From Ichthyophonus hoferi (Eukaryota; Opisthokonta; Ichthyosporea; Ichthyophonida; Ichthyophonidae), in the NCBI GenBank assembly GCA_002751075.1, contig NAOQ01000310.1, positions 27,932-47,404 of the forward strand: DNA of 19,473 bases, in the 5' to 3' direction. A model generated the notes under the pieces. The model did no database searches, was not told where the DNA came from, and was given only the letters and a program-made list of their open reading frames with translations. Position 1 is the first letter of the stretch. Every line of letters starts with the position of its first letter. The position numbers and the translations under genes are program-made. Of the stretch, positions 1-10,200 are shown in pieces.

Positions 1-150
1 ATGTATGTATGTATGTATGTATGTATGTATGTATGTATGTATGTATTTATGTATGTATGTATGTATGTATGTATATATGTATGCATGTATTTATGTATGT
101 ATGTATGTATGTATGTATGTATGTATGTATGTATGCAGATATGTATACAT
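1..150. repeat. (ATGT)n microsatellite
   Basis: A nearly pure tetranucleotide array with a few interruptions (attt, atat, atgc) that starts at or before the window edge. It fades into ordinary AT-rich sequence after about position 150. It probably lies in the third intron of the SLD5-like gene. The sequence from 150 to 280 shows no exon that I can recognise. Confidence 0.95.
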
Positions 151-280
151 GATAATATGTAGGATTGTATGATGGTATTTATAAATAAGTTTAAAAATTA
201 ATACATGAAAATAATCAAAAACAAATTGCCCAATAGTATTGCTTCTTTTTATTTCAACCAATCAACAGACATGTACATAC

Positions 281-2468
281 CTCCATAAGGAAAAATTGTG
301 ACAACATCATGAGCTGTGAGGTCTCCCCATAGTTCTCTGATACGGCCTTCTCCTATAGGATCAATTTTATTGTTAAATATTAAAAATCTTGGCCCAGTCA
401 GTGGAAGTCACCTCAAGCAAAAAGTACTAACTATTGGTCGGTCATTAAATGGTATATCTGTATCATACGTATACACATCCTCTCTCCCTCAGCAATATTT
501 TGCCTTTTTGCATAGCACTGATATATAATTATCTTGATATGTTATACCAAATATATACACGGACTAACTGGAATAGGAGAAGTGGAAAAAGAAAAAAAGT
601 AATTGTAAAGTTATAATTATGGGAGCGTGTGTTATAAATAATTTTGGTGTAGTTTACATGGTCTTATATACGGGTGTATAATAATATAGATATATATTTA
701 TATGATATGGCAATATAGAAAATAAACAGAGAGTTTAAAGAATAATATTATAAATTGACAACCAATGAGATTGCCAAGAATGATAATTATAAGAATGAGA
801 AGTGTATGCGATTAGCAGTAAGATATACAGGATAAAGTCAGAATAGTAATGTCATTGGTAATTAAGTATAGAGGAACAAGTCATAATAGTAATGTGCAAG
901 AGAGATAAAGAATGAGTAGTCTATTACTATCTGAACTCAAACTTGACGTCATTGCATAATTTAAACAAATTTCTCTACTAACCCCAATTTGAATGGTGTA
1001 TGTAGTCCAGTAAACATATAAGAATAGACTATATGGTTCCATTAATTGAATTCGGAATATAATAAAATTATCAAGTCAATTTTATTATGTCAGGAACATA
1101 TAATAATAAAGAGTGACTCCGGACTGGATTAGGAGCTACCTAATAGTAATACATATTTTATTACTTAACATTGACTAAATATCCTATGGCTATATCACAT
1201 TAAAAGCAGATAGCCCTATGCTAATTATACCTGGAGACTTGAAAAAGTTGCACAATTACATATTATATTATATTACATCCTAGCATATTATATTATATCA
1301 CCTCTTATCCTATCAGAACATACCCTATTGCCTCATATCAAACTATCCCATCCTATTCTATTTCCTCTCTCACTGATTCTAACATACAACAACTAAAGCA
1401 CAGTAAACCCTACAGACAATACCCAACTGTTATTTAATAAACTAGAAATTCATCGTATTAACTTACATGGTTATCAATAAACAAAGTACATAACTTGGCC
1501 TTGCTTGTCCTTCATCTATTGTTATATAAAATATAATAAAAAGAAAATAACATAAAGACTAGGCAATCTATGTCTCAGAGCTATTCCTCTAGAAGAATAA
1601 AATTAGGAGAGAGCAAGAGAGAGAAAGAAACATACCTGGTTTTGTATCTGTTCTAATATGTCTTCTACTAACTCCGCCTCATAGGGGAGAACAACAGGAG
1701 CAGCCTTTTCTGCTATCACCAACTATGGCATGCTTTAAGTTAATTGTAAAACTTTGCTAAATAAAAAAGCCTACTTAGAGGTAAATTATTCTAAAGTGCA
1801 TAAGTCAATGTAGCCATAAATGTTTTTGCGATTGTCGAAACTGGAACAACTCTTGTTTAAAAATTAAACAAGCTTGTTAAGGAGTAAATATAGAGGAGAG
1901 TGTAAGATAAAGGGGACTTGAAGTGTGACTAGGGGGCAGGTGGTGATCAAAACAGATGAAATGAATGGAGCCCAGAAAAAGATGCACTCCAAAATAGTCA
2001 GTAGGCTAATGCTACATTATAATTATTCCAGACTGTGAGATATTCAAACTAATTATATCCAGAAAAAAATCCATACCCTCTCCGATGAATTCACTTTCGT
2101 ATATATCTATACTGATGACTTGAAAGAAAGACAAGCCTTGTTTCTCTTTAATAAAAAAAAATACTCATCGCTCTCCCAGTATGAGCAGATGAAACTGTAC
2201 ATAATAAATAGGCACGTACATGCAAGTAATAACAAGTATATCAAAAGCATAAAATCTATACAGACGCATATATATAGATATAATACAGACCAAGTACATA
2301 CATACCCTCAGAAATTTCCTGAGTTAATAACTCATATAATATTTACAAAAATATATAAAGCAACTTATTATTCACCTCCTTCAGCTTATCAAGCTCTGCT
2401 CTGAGAGTAGAGTCGGCTGTGTTGTCAAGGTCATCCAGGTCATAATCATAGGTTGTATTACTATCCAT
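281..2468 (-). CDS. GINS4: SLD5/GINS4-like GINS complex subunit, first three exons (partial)
   Basis: Sld5 is one of four subunits of the GINS complex, which joins MCM2-7 and CDC45 in the nuclear replicative helicase. Exons read on the minus strand are 2468-2376 (31 codons, starts at ATG), 1722-1636 (29 codons) and 352-281 (24 codons). All junctions are phase 0, with GT donors (gtgaat, gtatgt, gtatgt) and AG acceptors. The N-terminus is acidic (DYDLDDLDN). It is followed by a helical stretch in which RAELDKLKE, then AEKAAPVVLPYEAELVEDIL and EQIQNQ, resembles the family pattern ELxERLxxAWxNEKFAPELL...ELVExxxEQI. The 84 residues reach the family's conserved xxME point at nearly the same position as in human SLD5 (about 81). 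The usual Trp of AWxNEKFAP is absent. The next exon should begin near the ERIRYVL motif and lies off the left edge or within unresolved sequence before 281. Identification rests on memory of the family and is moderate; exon 3 is the weakest match. Confidence 0.62.
353..1635 (-). other. SLD5 intron 2 (1,283 bases)
   Basis: Bounded by a gtatgt donor at 1635-1630 and a tatag acceptor next to 352 on the minus strand. The content is AT-rich and featureless. At about 1257-1300 two copies of a catattatattatat motif lie about 30 bases apart. No exon-like GC patch or transposon end was seen. Confidence 0.55.
1723..2375 (-). other. SLD5 intron 1 (653 bases)
   Basis: Runs from the gtgaat donor at 2375 to the ccatag acceptor at 1723 on the minus strand. 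A plus-strand open frame at 2120-2404 is A/T-biased, overlaps exon 1 in antisense and resembles nothing I know. No other feature is visible. Confidence 0.55.
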
Positions 2469-2666
2469 GTTTCAAATTACTCGTTAACCATTAAACGATC
2501 TTTCTGGGCTTCCTAATTATGCATCTACTTGTTTAGTAGTATTATGACAGGTGATAGTAGTATTGTATTGGTAAAATAGTGTATATATTCGCTATATTAC
2601 TTCATTCCTATTTCTTGGTTTACGATTTGTGGTTTCATTAGGATGGAGATTATGGATAAAATAGTG

Positions 2667-2674
2667 GCGGGAAA
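2667..2674 (-). promoter_or_regulatory. E2F-type site upstream of SLD5
   Basis: The minus strand reads TTTCCCGC, followed by one more C, which is the classic E2F/DP core (TTTSSCGC). It lies about 200 bases upstream of the SLD5 start codon at 2468. GC-rich octamers are rare in this AT-rich window. GINS genes are known E2F targets in animals and plants, so position and gene identity support each other. Whether it is bound here is inference. Confidence 0.45.
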
Positions 2675-2911
2675 ATAGACCAATTATATCATGGTAAAAA
2701 TACCATAAGCGAATCAATTTGTAATCTTGGCACTATAAGCCAATTGTCTGGTGCTATAAATATTTAGGATAATTAATATAGTAATATAGACCCTCTAAGC
2801 CAAACATTCTGAACTATAGTGCTATGAGTACGTTGATAAATTCCAATAAATGCCCGCTTAGTCCCTGACAGTAATCAACAATGTCAAACACGGCATTATA
2901 AATATTGCATA

Positions 2912-3125
2912 ATACCTTATTTCCTTCCCAAGTAACTGCAATCTTTAAGAAGCACTGAAAGCCAAAAAGTTTGTAAAAAATTGAAAAAATAAAATATGCC
3001 TTCCTGCAGTACTCATTTGTGTCGAATAAGAACCTAACTTATGGTAATAGTTCATTTCTTTCAAGTAACTGCATTTTTAAAAGTGTATTAGAATTAGAAG
3101 CCAGTCTAAATACAGAAAGATTAAA
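2912..3125. repeat. Diverged direct duplication around an agtaactgca motif
   Basis: The word agtaactgca occurs at 2931 and 3064, 133 bases apart. Both copies are preceded by a T/C-rich run and followed by loosely matching AT-rich sequence that includes agaagc(c/a). Similarity outside the core is weak, so this may be an old tandem duplication or a chance match. Confidence 0.3.
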
Positions 3126-3668
3126 TCTTAAACCATGTTTATTTTTATATAGATGGTAATAAAAACTTCTGTTTCAACGATTTTATTGGTATACCTAGAA
3201 GCTATAATATTACTGCCACCGAAATACCCCCACTAGTATATATTTATTAATATGTATTATGATACATACACAATGGCTTTTTACCTGGTGAACCATGAAG
3301 CTTTAACTCTTCTCTCTTCCGATGAATCTGTACTTTGCTGAGAACTTGACGTTTACCCATCCACAAATACTTCAGGTATATCAAGGCCAAGGCAAAAGTA
3401 AATTTTCATTGGTTTGTCTTTTGCTATCCAATTACACAATAGTATAATAATATGATTGCATAATATGTGGTCATAAGAGATATGATAGGACAAGCCAAAA
3501 ATAGGCTAGTTGGTAGAGTGACTTTAGGTATGTATTTGGAAAATGAAAAACATTGGCTTGCCACAGCAACAAGAATGATAATTTTGATTTAATGCGTTTG
3601 CTTTTAATATTTCCATTAGCCCCCTTTCAACTTCATCTTTATTTACTCGTAATACCTTGTGATTTTTA

Positions 3669-3988
3669 CTTTACTATTATTTCTTGATCAATACTATTGT
3701 ACTATTTTACTATTATACAATTATATTATTGTGTTCTTATACTATCATGCTATTGTACGATTATACTACTATGGCATTATGCTATTATATTTTTATACTA
3801 CTATATTATTATACCATGATACTATTGCACTTCTGTACTATTGTATTATTATATTGTCATACAATTACACTATTATACTATTATTCTATTGTACTATCAT
3901 ACTACTATAATCATATCCTATTATTACATTATTGTACTATTATACTATTGTAGCATTGCATTACATACTATTATCTTACTATACTCTA
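3669..3988. repeat. Degenerate 8-bp tandem array, unit TACTATTA
   Basis: About 320 bases are built from variants of TACTATTA (tactattg, tactattt, cactatta, tattctat and so on). Because 8 is not a multiple of 3 and the unit contains no stop in any phase, all three plus frames stay open and read the same YYYTIILL octamer. This explains the hydrophobic open frames at 3659-3910, 3684-3953 and 3841-4029, which should not be taken as membrane proteins. Confidence 0.9.
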
Positions 3989-4107
3989 ATGATTTTGTTA
4001 TATACATCAATTGCAATACAACTAGATAGACGATATCAAGCTAATTAAGTATACACAAAAATGACTAGGGCAATTGTGCGTATACCCAACCAAATTGCAA
4101 TATTCAA

Positions 4108-4398
4108 TCATATTGTGATTTGGAACTGGCCCTCTCTATATAGATAGTAAATGGAAGTTGGAAACCAGATACTCGTCGAAGGCTTCGGGATTTCCTGATA
4201 CTGGATTATATGTTTCAGTATGGTAGTCAATCGTTGCAGTTTTTCTGGGTTTAGGTGTAGGTGGAATCTCTTAATAAAAGTAAACTTTACCGAAAGGGAT
4301 GCTTTGTGTAAATCGGCAATTACTATCTGTCCCATAATATAGGTGTGATCTGAATGAACGTAACTGGGTAATTTTGCTGGGTCATTCCGAGAGTCCAT
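4108..4398 (-). other. Unassigned 96-residue open frame, possible coding relic
   Basis: The minus strand has a 96-codon open frame with mixed, protein-like composition (for example DLHKASLSVKFTFIKRFHLH and NPEKLQRLTTILKHI) in an otherwise non-coding gap. It starts at an ATG. I recognise no family, no splice sites tie it to a neighbour and no catalytic motif is visible. It may be a remnant of a mobile element or of an older gene, or chance. A possible pol III A-box/B-box pair lies just beyond it at 4404-4458. Confidence 0.25.
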
Positions 4399-4440
4399 GG
4401 ATATGGCTAATTGGATTAGTCTTGGTTATTAGGAGCGAAA

Positions 4441-5435
4441 AATTTTGAGGTTCGGATCAGGCGATTGCCGATAGACTGGTTTATTAATATTGATATTTTC
4501 TAGTTGAACGGTTAGTTATTTCTAATTGCATGTGTCTAGAAAAAAATAATACTGCTAGCACAGCTGGCTTTCTTTTATATGGATAATGATTAAAACCCCA
4601 AGTGTTTAATCCAAGATATTAAAACTTTCTATGTAATGTATGTTAGAATTAATTCCTGTTTAATACAACCAGAAACCAATTTAGGGCCTAATTTATCGTA
4701 TATATAAGAACATTAAGTCTATTACGTTTTCTACTAATAACAGTTTACCTAATAAAGTTATTATGATAACACTTTTACCTGATAACGTATTTGCGTGTAG
4801 AAAACTGGACCCTATAGTATATATATATATATATATGTTGGTTGTGATATATGTCTTGTTGGGGTATGATTTAAGTCTTTGTCCCAGTTGCCCTGGTGCT
4901 CTAGAAGCATTGAAACCTTAGGAAGTATGAGATCATGTGATTTGTAATGGAAAAATCTTGGTCTTCATGCGATTGCTTGTGATTACAATTTCTGATCAAA
5001 GGTTTTTAAGGGATCACATTAGTGAAAAACTGATAATAGACAATTTCTAGTGTCAGTAATAATATGGTGCTGTTCTGACTTGTTTTTAAACCATTTAACG
5101 CCCTTCCTTAAGAAAGTTTAGAAATAATCATTAATGTCTATTGATTAAATATTGTAGGGACAATATGTCCGCCAGTAGATATCATAAATTTCACCTATTT
5201 AACAAGAAAGTCTTTTAAATATGCCAAATCCAGTGAGGGCTACCAGCCCTTTAATGAAAACAAAAATATATACCTTTTATGTATTAAATATGCATATACT
5301 ATTTCTGTTATAAATTGCCAATGTTATGTTATTAACCAATTATAACCTAATGGAGACTGCATCCTCTTAATACGTAGATAATTCAACATAAATTATTTAA
5401 AGCAAGCACAAATACGATTGGCTACAGGTTTATAA
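4441..5435. other. Non-coding stretch with a short (AT)n run
   Basis: AT-rich sequence without recognisable genes. A pure (AT) run of about 20 bases lies near 4817-4837. A small GC-richer patch at 4880-4930 has no protein-like frame that I recognise. A short palindrome, gggctaccagccc, lies near 5237-5249. Confidence 0.5.
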
Positions 5436-6190
5436 TTATGTAAAAAATCGCATATGGCGTAAATTGTCGAATACAACGAAGTCTCTTGAGCTGGCACTGA
5501 CTAAGTTGCTTGTCTTAGTACTGATTAACTCCCTCGTTGTGGTCTCTTTCATTGATCTGCGTGTTCTTGGTCCACACTGATTTGAAGAACGCCTATACTT
5601 GATAAGCTTCTTCGTCTGGCTCACTCAATACGAAGGTCTAAGTACGACTGCTCTATCTTTTGTATCAGAACTATCGCTAGATATATGAACCTTAAGTTTT
5701 GTCGACAATTGTAATTTGTCCGACATAACTGAATAAAATGCTTAATTGATATGTGCCTAACTCACAAAAGGGACACAAGTGTTTTTGTTAGCTAAGGTCT
5801 CCATGGACGCTTATCAAGAAGCCCAGACTGACTGCTGTTAAGTTTATTAAATACCCTGAACCGCCAAGCGGTGCACTGATAAGTAATCAGTCCTTCTGCA
5901 TAAATTTGTTCTGCATACTGTGTATCTTCTACTGGACCCATATTTAAAGTATGCTAATTGTTAGCATGAAGCCCTAAAAGAACTAAGTGCTAATTCGTGA
6001 TATTTGACATAAACTGTCATAGTTGGCATTAATAGAAGAAGGATCTTCTAGGCTTGTCAATGATATCAAACTTTCAGATGATGCAGAACTGAGGGTGATA
6101 TCTATCAGTAGCGGAGCTACTGGTTTCTCACAAGTAGAAAACCTATTTTTTAAGTCCTTCCTTGACGGATCCTCAGAGTCAGAAGGAAAA
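5436..6190 (-). other. Coding-like relic region, family unknown
   Basis: Higher GC than its flanks. On the minus strand it contains several short open stretches rich in Ser, Asp, Lys and Arg; examples are FPSDSEDPSRKDLK, VHISSDSSDTKDRA and RRSSNQCGPRTRRS. No conserved domain is recognisable. It may be a decayed element or a dead gene. It lies between the SLD5 promoter region and the 3' end of MRPL3, where no live gene is evident. Nothing here shows whether it is virus-like, transposon or host in origin. Confidence 0.3.
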
Positions 6191-7103
6191 TAAACATCAT
6201 TTTCTTAACTTCGCTCGCGGACTATAGGATAGGGAACAGTTTTGACAAGTTTATATTTCTTTCCAGTATTCTTCTTTAAAGTATTGTCATAACAATAATA
6301 GTCGCCACTCTAACAAAGTTTATACAAAGTTTTTATATTTTAACATATTTATTTTATGTATGAGAATCGATCAGTCTGGAACGGAGACTTGTTTTCTGGT
6401 TATGGTTTCTCTGATAAAACTAACCTGTCAGTCATACTTTTGCTATGATGCTTGGTTTAACAAGGAAAATATTGAATTGAAGCTAAAATTGAAATCATTC
6501 AGATGTGTGAACCCTGAATCACAACTTAATTGCTATAACTTATTAGTAATGTTTAGCTACTGATAGCTATTCTGGAATCCTTGTAACAGATAAATAATCC
6601 CCTTAACAAATCAATATAAGATTCTAAATCTTGACCTCTGGTCAAGTCACTTCCGAATACCCGAGGTTGCCTAATCATCATTATTTTTAAACATAAATCA
6701 AATGTAGATTATCAAACTTACAGTGTCGTACCGTTAAATTAATTAACGACTTAATTGAGAACAGTGTTGGTTGTATTAAACCCATAACTTTAGAAGTACA
6801 ATACCTTATACTAATTATATACCTAAAGCACGCAAGCACATACCAGCTATATATAACAACATAAACTTAATGATATTTCTTTGACAATAAACAACAAGAT
6901 TGAAGTTATAAAATAAAATACATTACATGAATACTGTTCCAATATTATGATAGATTCAAAAAAAATGAGAAATTTTCCTGATATGTTATGACAGCATGCT
7001 TCTACATCAATTTTGTAGTGCTGCTATAATTATAACCCTGATTGAAATCCATAGGTACCAATGGTTACACTACATGGGGGAAATGTCAATACATAATTTG
7101 TAT
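6191..7103. other. Non-coding gap downstream of MRPL3
   Basis: AT-rich intergenic sequence. The 67-codon plus-strand open frame at 6360-6563 has no recognisable domain, splice partner or neighbour logic and is probably chance. Nothing else is visible. Confidence 0.5.
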
Positions 7104-7109
7104 TTTAAT
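7104..7109 (-). terminator. Possible MRPL3 poly(A) signal (ATTAAA)
   Basis: The minus strand reads ATTAAA about 155 bases downstream of the MRPL3 stop codon, at a plausible 3' UTR distance. No AATAAA lies closer. Hexamers of this kind are common in AT-rich DNA, so the call is weak. Confidence 0.25.
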
Positions 7110-7262
7110 TTTGAAACATTCATCCAAAGAGGTTGAGACCTGTATGTTAACTCTAGTAAAGATCCTCTGAAAGCTAGATTAAATAAAGCAACAAAGTATA
7201 CAGCAATTACAACTATTGCATATTCTCTAACTATCTACCTTATCCATTTCAATTTGCTCTTA

Positions 7263-10200
7263 TCACCATTTATCATCCATCAGAGGTACCTCAGACTGCT
7301 CTACTTCCGGTGCAATCTCGGGGTCTCTTCCAGGGATATAAGTTGGAAATGGTGGAGGCACTATGAATTTCTTTCTCATGGCGTCACTGAGCCTTACAAA
7401 GTGGTCTTTGTCCCCTGGAACTGCACCGCACACGTAGACTAGATTAAAGCGTGGTTCAATTTTTAACACCTGTAGGATGGTTAGTATACATTAGATAACC
7501 ATTGTCACTGTTGGTGTTGTCAAATATGACCACATACACAACATAGTCAAAGTAACTACAACTATAATTATCTAATTAATTAATACTGGTTTCTGGCATA
7601 CTCTATAAAATGCTTTATTTGGAAAAGTACAAAAAGGCTCCATTTGAGACAGATTGGGAACTCTTCATTCTATAGTAATATTGGATAAAGTTTATATAGT
7701 TTCTATCCTAAATGTTATGCTTATAATAGTCGGCTGCCACTCTGAGCATGGATGAGATAACTACAATTACTTCATAGCCAGAAATTCTCAATTAATAGTA
7801 CAAAAATATAAGTAAGTAGAGGTTAATATATATATACCATGGCGTAAAAACATAACACATGGCTGATGTCAGAATTGGGCTTGCCCAGAAAGGAAGAGGA
7901 AAACTAATAGAATAAAAAAGGAAAATAAATAAAGAACCACATAGCGTAAAACAAAAATGAACAAAGAAAGACAGGTAAAGTATAAATACAATCATAAGAA
8001 GTATTGTATGAGAGGTACAAATAGACTTCGGGGTATACACAGATGTGAATAGAAGGAAAGGGCAGAAACTCTTACAGGTGTTACTAATATATGTTGAAAT
8101 GAAAAAAGTCTCTTAAAAACTGTAATATCCAATTAGGTGTATGCAATATAAATTTTCACCAAACTAGTTGACCGCATTAACATCAGAGTCCCTTACCTTC
8201 AAACTCTGGGCGGTACTCATCTTGTCTCCCATATGGCCAGGCATTTTTTTGCCAGGCCATACACGTCCAGGATTCTACCCATGAGTTAGTTGTTAATATT
8301 CGATCTGTGATTAGTTATATTCTCGCTCATTATTGGTTGAACGTATATATGATGGAGTTAAAATGTAAGTACATTATACAATGAATGATATTTTCTTTTC
8401 ATAAAGTTTTGGATGAGTCTGAGTATGATAGTGATAGACTCCTAAAGACTCGGATTTCCTATCGGAATAATAAATTTAAACTATCGTGGAAGCCAACAAA
8501 TTGATCCCCAGCTCTTTATTTTTGCACAGTCCAGAGTGTGATTGGTATACACGAACGTAAGTAAAGCCCTTAAAATGCAATACTTAATTATAAAGTACTT
8601 AATTATAGGCATATTTTGGGTTATAACTGTTGAAGAATTGAAAAAATATTATATGAAAATAATGTGTGTAGAAAAAAGGGAAACCCTGCAAAACAAAACA
8701 TATCTTGTTTGATAAAATAAATCAATACAAACCATTAAGATAAATTATGCTAATCATGATATGATATGATTGTTTTCAACCAATTATTTAAATAACTTAG
8801 ACTTAGTCATGTATTAGTCATACAGCAAAAGTTTTCAATACCTTAACCTTAAAAATATAAATAATATCTCGGACCTCGGATTGATAGATAAGATAGGGTA
8901 AAAGATGGATCTGATATGTATATTTTGCAATAGAATAAGAGGTTATAATAACCCAATTCTACCTTCCTCCAAATGGTATATTAATATCTGCATATCGTTT
9001 AACCCAATAACCTTACTCATTTTTTTACTCTTATTGAATATGCCTACATAAGCAATATGGACGAAACTCCAATTGTAGTAACACATTAAGTAATTGCTTA
9101 AGAATAAGCTATTAATGACTAATAGCTATTTTCTAAGTAATTAATTACTAATAAACTTTACAAATACTTACATATAGTTCGCTATAGTTATAAACTCCAA
9201 GAAGGATATTGTCTGTGACATAAACTCTTCTTTTTTTTTCTTCAGCTGCACTAAATACAGCTGCACTAAATAAAAATATTCTATCTTCATGGAACTTTCT
9301 ACTTACACTTTTGTGCAGCTACCTAACTATGAGTGGAATAATAACTACGTGCTCTGACAGTGGCAATTCTAATAGGTAAAGAGAATACTATTAATACAAC
9401 AGATGTGTCTTCACCATCTAGCCATCTAACCAACTCCTCTATATGGGCTTCCATAAATAAAACCACAATGTTTATCTCTATCCACAGCCTAATTGTGATT
9501 TCTATGACGCTACTGTGAATAAGATAGTTGGTGATGGGGAATTCTCATTGCCTTTCCATAGGTTGTACCATTAACAACATAGCTAAAGAATTGGTTCATA
9601 GAATATCTCATTATTTATATGGCTGTATTACCTAAATATGCACTTCATGAGCCCATTCACAACATATACATGTTTTCCCCTCCCACCCCTGTCTAGTACT
9701 TACCTGGCACCCTCCCATAGCACCTGGTGCTCTAATGGTTTTAGTGTTTCCATGACTTCGTGGTTGCATTTTAAATCCCCATCGTTTGACACAACCTTGG
9801 AACCCTTTATATTTCCTATCAGTGTGTAGTATAAGTATGCGACTTTTTATACATCAATTTAAATAAGACCATGATGTAGTATTTAATATAAAATAAATAG
9901 GTTAATTTGTGTATAAATTAATACAAATGACAAAATTAAGTAATAAGGGGACCATTCATATTATCCTTATTTCTTTATCTCCAATCACATATTGGGAGCT
10001 ACAGTCAATAAATTTTAAAAATCTTCATTACATAGGCATTTCGTATAATTGACAGTAGCAACAAACTGTGTACTATTATATCTTGTGCTCAGATCAAACG
10101 CCAACCAATTACTGAGAACCACAGTTACACATCCTGTATTAACGAGATAAAACAGGCAAAGGATTTGATAGGCTAACTAAAATTTAAATCTGCAATTAAA

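Larger units (their letters stand above)
8275..9703 (-). other. MRPL3 intron (1,429 bases) with a palindrome and a 15-bp tandem pair
   Basis: The longest confident intron of the gene, from a gtaagt donor at 9703 to a gggtag acceptor at 8275. It contains an imperfect palindrome of about 60 bases (9090-9150) and two adjacent perfect copies of cagctgcactaaata (9243-9272). No exon-like frame was seen between them. Confidence 0.8.

Noticed and set aside
281-352. Alternative frame of SLD5 exon 3 giving EGRIRELWGDLTAHDVV
   Set aside because: It looks protein-like, but needs a split codon at the acceptor, while the upstream exon ends in phase 0. The phase-0 frame EKAVSENYGE...FLME was kept.
3659-4029. 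Three plus-strand hydrophobic open frames
   Set aside because: All are translations of the 8-bp repeat in its three phases, with no start context or partner exon.
9638-9829. 63-codon plus-strand open frame
   Set aside because: Antisense shadow of the MRPL3 exon at 9704-9815.
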